NCBI RefSeq assembly: GCF_023149135.1
Contig: NZ_JAIWJX010000001.1
Span: 1 to 5,852 of the forward strand
Length of the DNA stretch: 5,852 nucleotides
Direction of reading: 5' to 3'
DNA from: Fictibacillus marinisediminis
GTDB taxonomy: Bacteria; Bacillota; Bacilli; Bacillales; Fictibacillaceae
Part shown: piece by piece, positions 1 to 5,852 of the stretch
How positions within the stretch are numbered: position 1 is the first letter of the stretch
Layout: each line of letters opens with the position of its first letter
Position numbers and translations under genes: made by a program
Notes under the pieces: generated by a model
What the model saw: the letters and a program-made list of their open reading frames with translations, nothing else
Databases searched by the model: none
Told to the model about the DNA's origin: nothing

Positions 1-1173
<1,173 letters not shown>

Positions 1174-1179
1174 TGGAGA

Positions 1180-1204
1180 CATGAGTGCACTTTGATGCCT
1201 CATG
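1180..1204 (+). other. Spacer hairpin just after 16S rRNA
   Basis: CATGAG (1180-1185) pairs with CTCATG (1199-1204), and inside it GCA (1187-1189) pairs with TGC (1196-1198) with one bulged base. It lies between the mature 16S end and the processing-stem arm, so it probably folds in the precursor and is discarded. Function is inferred from position only. Confidence 0.5.
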
Positions 1205-1205
1205 A

Positions 1206-1231
1206 ACTTACCTGAGCTTTTGTTTGGTTTT
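1206..1231 (+). other. 3' arm of the 16S precursor processing stem
   Basis: This stretch is the reverse complement of 5388-5412 in the leader upstream of 16S, over 25 base pairs with a single extra A at 1215. In Bacilli the flanks of 16S pair to form a long stem that RNase III cuts to release the 16S precursor. The match is visible directly; the processing role is from knowledge of rrn operons. It shows that the leader at the right end and the spacer at the left end belong to the same operon type. Confidence 0.85.
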
Positions 1232-1247
1232 GAGAGAACTTCTCTCA
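1231..1247 (+). repeat. Perfect inverted repeat in 16S-23S spacer
   Basis: TGAGAGAA and TTCTCTCA are perfect reverse complements around a single central C. Similar TGAGAGA-type palindromes are common in Bacillus 16S-23S spacers. A one-base centre means the inner pairs would open to form a loop. It sits between the processing arm and tRNA-Ile. Confidence 0.6.
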
Positions 1248-1264
1248 TCTATAATATGGTGCAT

Positions 1265-1341
<77 letters not shown>

Positions 1342-1364
1342 TAACATTTTCATACAGACAAGAT

Positions 1365-1440
1365 GGGGCCTTAGCTCAGCTGGGAGAGCGCCTGCCTTGC
1401 ACGCAGGAGGTCAGCGGTTCGATCCCGCTAGGCTCCACCA
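1365..1440 (+). tRNA. tRNA-Ala (anticodon UGC)
   Basis: This 76-nt tRNA is the second of the spacer pair. Acceptor stem GGGGCCT pairs with AGGCTCC (one G-U pair), then ACCA, with CCA encoded. Anticodon TGC is at 1398-1400 in a 5-bp stem (CTGCC is mirrored by the G-rich partner), reading GCN alanine codons. It sits 23 nt after tRNA-Ile and about 260 nt before 23S. It is released from the same precursor as 16S and 23S rRNA. Confidence 0.97.
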
Positions 1441-1453
1441 CTAGAAAATATAG

Positions 1454-1482
1454 TTGATATTTTCTTTTTTAGTCGGTATAAT
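1454..1482 (+). promoter_or_regulatory. Candidate sigma-A promoter inside the 16S-23S spacer
   Basis: TTGATA (1454-1459) and a perfect TATAAT (1477-1482) are separated by exactly 17 bases in an AT-rich stretch just after tRNA-Ala. Transcription would start near 1489, at the base of a hairpin (1489-1507), and run into 23S rRNA and the tRNA cluster. This would give 23S a promoter independent of 16S. The match is directly visible; activity is inferred. AT-rich spacers can contain such matches by chance, but five of six plus six of six with ideal spacing is strong. Confidence 0.55.
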
Positions 1483-1488
1483 ATGAAA

Positions 1489-1507
1489 GTTGTCTCTTGA
1501 AGACAAC
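1489..1507 (+). other. Hairpin at the predicted start of the spacer-promoter transcript
   Basis: GTTGTCT (1489-1495) and AGACAAC (1501-1507) form a perfect 7-bp stem with loop CTTGA. No U-tract follows, so it is not an intrinsic terminator. It begins about where transcription from the spacer promoter would start, so it could protect or mark that 5' end, or it may simply be one of the folded spacer elements. Confidence 0.5.
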
Positions 1508-1513
1508 GCCGAT

Positions 1514-1556
1514 ATGCACCTGCGATTACTCGGTGCATGTAACACAGAAGGTTACA
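1514..1556 (+). other. Two successive spacer hairpins
   Basis: ATGCACC (1514-1520) pairs with GGTGCAT (1532-1538) around an 11-base loop, and TGTAAC (1538-1543) pairs with GTTACA (1551-1556) around a 7-base loop. They share base 1538, so only that pair competes. They lie directly upstream of boxA in the region leading to 23S rRNA. Role unknown; probably part of the precursor fold. Confidence 0.45.
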
Positions 1557-1570
1557 CAGCGTTGTAGCCA

Positions 1571-1584
1571 TGTTCCTTGAAAAC
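1571..1584 (+). promoter_or_regulatory. boxA-like antitermination site before 23S rRNA
   Basis: TGTTCCTTGAAAAC matches the Bacillus rrn boxA type (TGTTCTTTGAAAAC). In rrn operons boxA RNA recruits NusB and S10 (NusE) so that RNA polymerase resists termination through untranslated RNA. The preceding bases GTAGC also match the leader copy at 5371-5392, so the spacer and leader share a longer direct repeat. It lies about 120 nt before 23S. Confidence 0.75.
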
Positions 1585-1610
1585 TAGATAACGAAACATC
1601 CAAACAAAGC

Positions 1611-1628
1611 CAACTAATTCATTAGTTG
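1611..1628 (+). repeat. Perfect inverted repeat upstream of 23S rRNA
   Basis: CAACTAAT (1611-1618) and ATTAGTTG (1621-1628) are perfect reverse complements around TC. This would fold in the precursor between boxA and 23S rRNA. It has no U-tract, so it is not a terminator. No specific function can be read from it. Confidence 0.5.
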
Positions 1629-1648
1629 TGCGCTGATTATGCAAGACC

Positions 1649-1691
1649 CATGATCTAACGATCATGTGAAACGATTCAGCTGAAAAGCTGA
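1649..1691 (+). other. Two hairpins immediately before 23S rRNA
   Basis: CATGATC (1649-1655) pairs with GATCATG (1660-1666) around TAAC, and TCAGCT (1676-1681) pairs with AGCTGA (1686-1691) around a GAAA tetraloop. They end 10 nt before the mature 23S start. Normally the region just upstream of 23S pairs with sequence downstream of 23S to form the processing stem; here that downstream partner is missing (23S is followed at once by tRNA-Lys). Confidence 0.5.
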
Positions 1692-1701
1692 TTCGGTTAA
1701 A

Positions 1702-4637
<2,936 letters not shown>

Positions 4638-4639
4638 TT

Positions 4640-4715
4640 GAGCCATTAGCTCAGTCGGTAGAGCATCTGACTTTTAATCAGAGGGTCGAAGGTTCGAGTC
4701 CTTCATGGCTCACCA
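4640..4715 (+). tRNA. tRNA-Lys (anticodon UUU)
   Basis: This 76-nt tRNA has acceptor stem GAGCCAT pairing with ATGGCTC, then ACCA with encoded CCA. The anticodon TTT is at 4673-4675 in a TCTGA/TCAGA stem and reads AAA/AAG. It opens the downstream tRNA cluster but lies only 2 nt after the 23S end, with no 5S gene between. In B. subtilis trnJ/trnB-type clusters Lys follows 5S, Val and Thr, so these appear to be missing upstream. Confidence 0.97.
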
Positions 4716-4743
4716 TCTTAATAATAGCAGCACAAACACACAT

Positions 4744-4828
4744 GCGGGTGTGGCGGAATTGGCAGACGCGCTAGACTTAGGATCTAGTGTCTTATGACGT
4801 GGGGGTTCGAGTCCCTTCACCCGCACCA
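4744..4828 (+). tRNA. tRNA-Leu (anticodon UAG)
   Basis: This 85-nt class II tRNA has acceptor stem GCGGGTG pairing with CACCCGC, then ACCA with encoded CCA. Anticodon TAG is at 4778-4780 in a CTAGA/TCTAG stem and reads CUN leucine codons. The long variable arm (about 4786-4802) is typical of leucine tRNAs. It follows tRNA-Lys by 28 nt, the same Lys-Leu(UAG) order as in B. subtilis trnB and trnJ. A run of seven T follows but without an extra hairpin. Confidence 0.96.
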
Positions 4829-4852
4829 TTTTTTTAAAACTTTAATTGCTTT

Positions 4853-4938
<86 letters not shown>

Positions 4939-4977
4939 AAGCTTCTCATATAACATTTAAATAAAGAAATAAAATAT

Positions 4978-5054
4978 GCGCCCTTAGCTCAGCTGGATAG
5001 AGTGTTTGACTACGAATCAAAAGGTCGGGAGTTCGAATCTCTCAGGGCGCGCCA
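4978..5054 (+). tRNA. tRNA-Arg (anticodon ACG)
   Basis: This 77-nt tRNA has acceptor stem GCGCCCT pairing with AGGGCGC, discriminator G and encoded CCA. Anticodon ACG is at 5012-5014; A34 is expected to be converted to inosine by TadA so that it reads CGU, CGC and CGA. It is followed after only 3 nt by tRNA-Pro, the Arg-Pro order known from Bacillus trn clusters. Confidence 0.96.
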
Positions 5055-5057
5055 TAA

Positions 5058-5134
5058 CGGGAAGTGGCTCAGCTTGGTAGAGCACCTGGTTTGGGACCAG
5101 GGGGTCGCAGGTTCAAATCCTGTCTTCCCGACCA
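5058..5134 (+). tRNA. tRNA-Pro (anticodon UGG)
   Basis: This 77-nt tRNA has acceptor stem CGGGAAG pairing with CTTCCCG, then A and encoded CCA. The anticodon TGG is at 5092-5094 in a CCTGG/CCAGG stem and reads CCN proline codons. It is 3 nt from tRNA-Arg and 8 nt from tRNA-Gly, so the three are surely cut from one transcript. Confidence 0.96.
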
Positions 5135-5142
5135 TCTTTTTC

Positions 5143-5216
5143 GCGGGTGTAGTTTAGTGGTAAAACAAGAGCCTTCCAAGCTCTGGTCGTGAGTTCGATT
5201 CTCATCACCCGCTCCA
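5143..5216 (+). tRNA. tRNA-Gly (anticodon UCC)
   Basis: This 74-nt tRNA has acceptor stem GCGGGTG pairing with CACCCGC, discriminator T and encoded CCA. The anticodon TCC is at 5175-5177 in an AGAGC/GCTCT stem and reads GGA/GGG glycine codons. The short D arm with GTAGTTTAGTGG is typical of Firmicute glycine tRNAs. It lies 10 nt before the second tRNA-Ile. Confidence 0.96.
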
Positions 5217-5226
5217 TTTAATTTTT

Positions 5227-5303
<77 letters not shown>

Positions 5304-5322
5304 TTTTTTAAGGGCAATGCAC

Positions 5323-5351
5323 TTGACATCCGCTCTTCTAATGGATATAAT
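5323..5351 (+). promoter_or_regulatory. Strong rrn promoter (sigma-A type)
   Basis: Perfect -35 TTGACA (5323-5328) and perfect -10 TATAAT (5346-5351) are separated by 17 bases. Transcription is expected near G5358. A start with G would fit the known control of B. subtilis rRNA promoters by GTP level; that is inference. It lies between the tRNA cluster and the 16S leader. Only one such promoter is seen here, whereas many rrn operons have two in tandem. Read-through from the preceding tRNA cluster is also likely because no convincing terminator separates them. Confidence 0.93.
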
Positions 5352-5378
5352 AGTTAAGCTACACTAACAAGTAGCAAA

Positions 5379-5392
5379 TGTTCTTTGAAAAC
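5379..5392 (+). promoter_or_regulatory. boxA antitermination site in the 16S leader
   Basis: TGTTCTTTGAAAAC lies about 20 nt downstream of the predicted transcription start and matches the Bacillus rrn boxA. It recruits NusB and S10 to make RNA polymerase resistant to termination. The copy before 23S (1571-1584) differs by one base. It overlaps the start of the processing-stem arm (5388). Confidence 0.8.
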
Positions 5393-5412
5393 CAAACAAA
5401 AGCCAGGTAAGT
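5388..5412 (+). other. 5' arm of the 16S precursor processing stem
   Basis: This leader segment pairs with 1206-1231 after 16S, 25 base pairs with one bulged A on the spacer side. In rrn precursors such a stem brings the two ends of 16S together and is cut by RNase III. In this window the two arms lie at opposite ends, consistent with the 16S gene running across the window ends. Confidence 0.85.
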
Positions 5413-5414
5413 CA

Positions 5415-5430
5415 GGGATTTTACAATCCC
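5415..5430 (+). other. Leader hairpin between processing arm and 16S
   Basis: GGGATT (5415-5420) pairs with AATCCC (5425-5430) around TTAC. It sits inside the region removed when 16S matures. No U-run follows, so it is not a terminator. It probably belongs to the precursor fold that guides 16S processing. Confidence 0.45.
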
Positions 5431-5471
5431 ATCAATTTCTTATTTTAAACATTAAGAGCTATATCAAACAC

Positions 5472-5852
<381 letters not shown>

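Noticed and set aside
1230..1255. TTGAGA and TATAAT before tRNA-Ile as a promoter
   Set aside because: The spacing is only 14 bases and the -35-like element is part of an inverted repeat; no good -35 exists at 16-18 bases.
4829..4835. T-run after tRNA-Leu(UAG), and the six T at 5304-5309, as intrinsic terminators
   Set aside because: Neither is preceded by a dedicated GC-rich hairpin, only by the tRNA itself, and closely spaced tRNA or rRNA genes follow.

Overview
The window is almost entirely stable RNA. It holds one ribosomal RNA unit of a low-GC Gram-positive bacterium, class Bacilli and probably order Bacillales. The 16S and 23S sequences are of Bacillus type, tRNA-Ile and tRNA-Ala sit in the 16S-23S spacer, every tRNA gene encodes its CCA end, and a Bacillus-style boxA (TGTTCYTTGAAAAC) precedes both large rRNAs. 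I cannot give a genus from memory with confidence. No protein-coding gene is supported: all longer open frames lie inside, or antisense to, rRNA.

Layout, all on the + strand: 3' three-quarters of 16S rRNA (1-1172); spacer with tRNA-Ile(GAU) and tRNA-Ala(UGC), a promoter-like TTGATA-17-TATAAT, a run of hairpins and boxA (1173-1701); complete 23S rRNA (1702 to about 4637); seven tRNAs, Lys(UUU), Leu(UAG), Leu(GAG), Arg(ACG), Pro(UGG), Gly(UCC), Ile(GAU) (4640-5303); a near-perfect rrn promoter (5323-5351), leader with boxA and the 5' arm of the 16S processing stem; then the first 381 nt of 16S rRNA (5472-5852). RNA genes cover 5194 of 5852 bases.

The most important observation is that the two ends of the window are adjacent in 16S rRNA. 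The last base continues directly into the first, giving one 16S of about 1553 nt, with a compensatory base-pair change split across the join. The window is therefore one exact repeat unit. It is either a closed circle (assembly circle or excised rrn circle) or one period of tandem rrn operons, comparable to rrnJ-trnJ-rrnW of B. subtilis. Nothing in it could encode replication, so an autonomous plasmid is unlikely. A collapsed tandem repeat in an assembly is the simplest reading, and a real excised rrn circle is the more exciting one.

The second important observation is that 5S rRNA is missing. 23S rRNA ends only 2 nt before tRNA-Lys, where Bacillus operons have 5S (and often tRNA-Val and tRNA-Thr). 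The last 23S helix carries one mismatch exactly there. This points to a deletion or a chimeric junction. How the parts would work together: the promoter at 5323 drives a long precursor with boxA antitermination; leader and spacer arms pair to release 16S, tRNA ends are trimmed, and an additional promoter in the spacer could supply extra 23S and tRNA transcripts.
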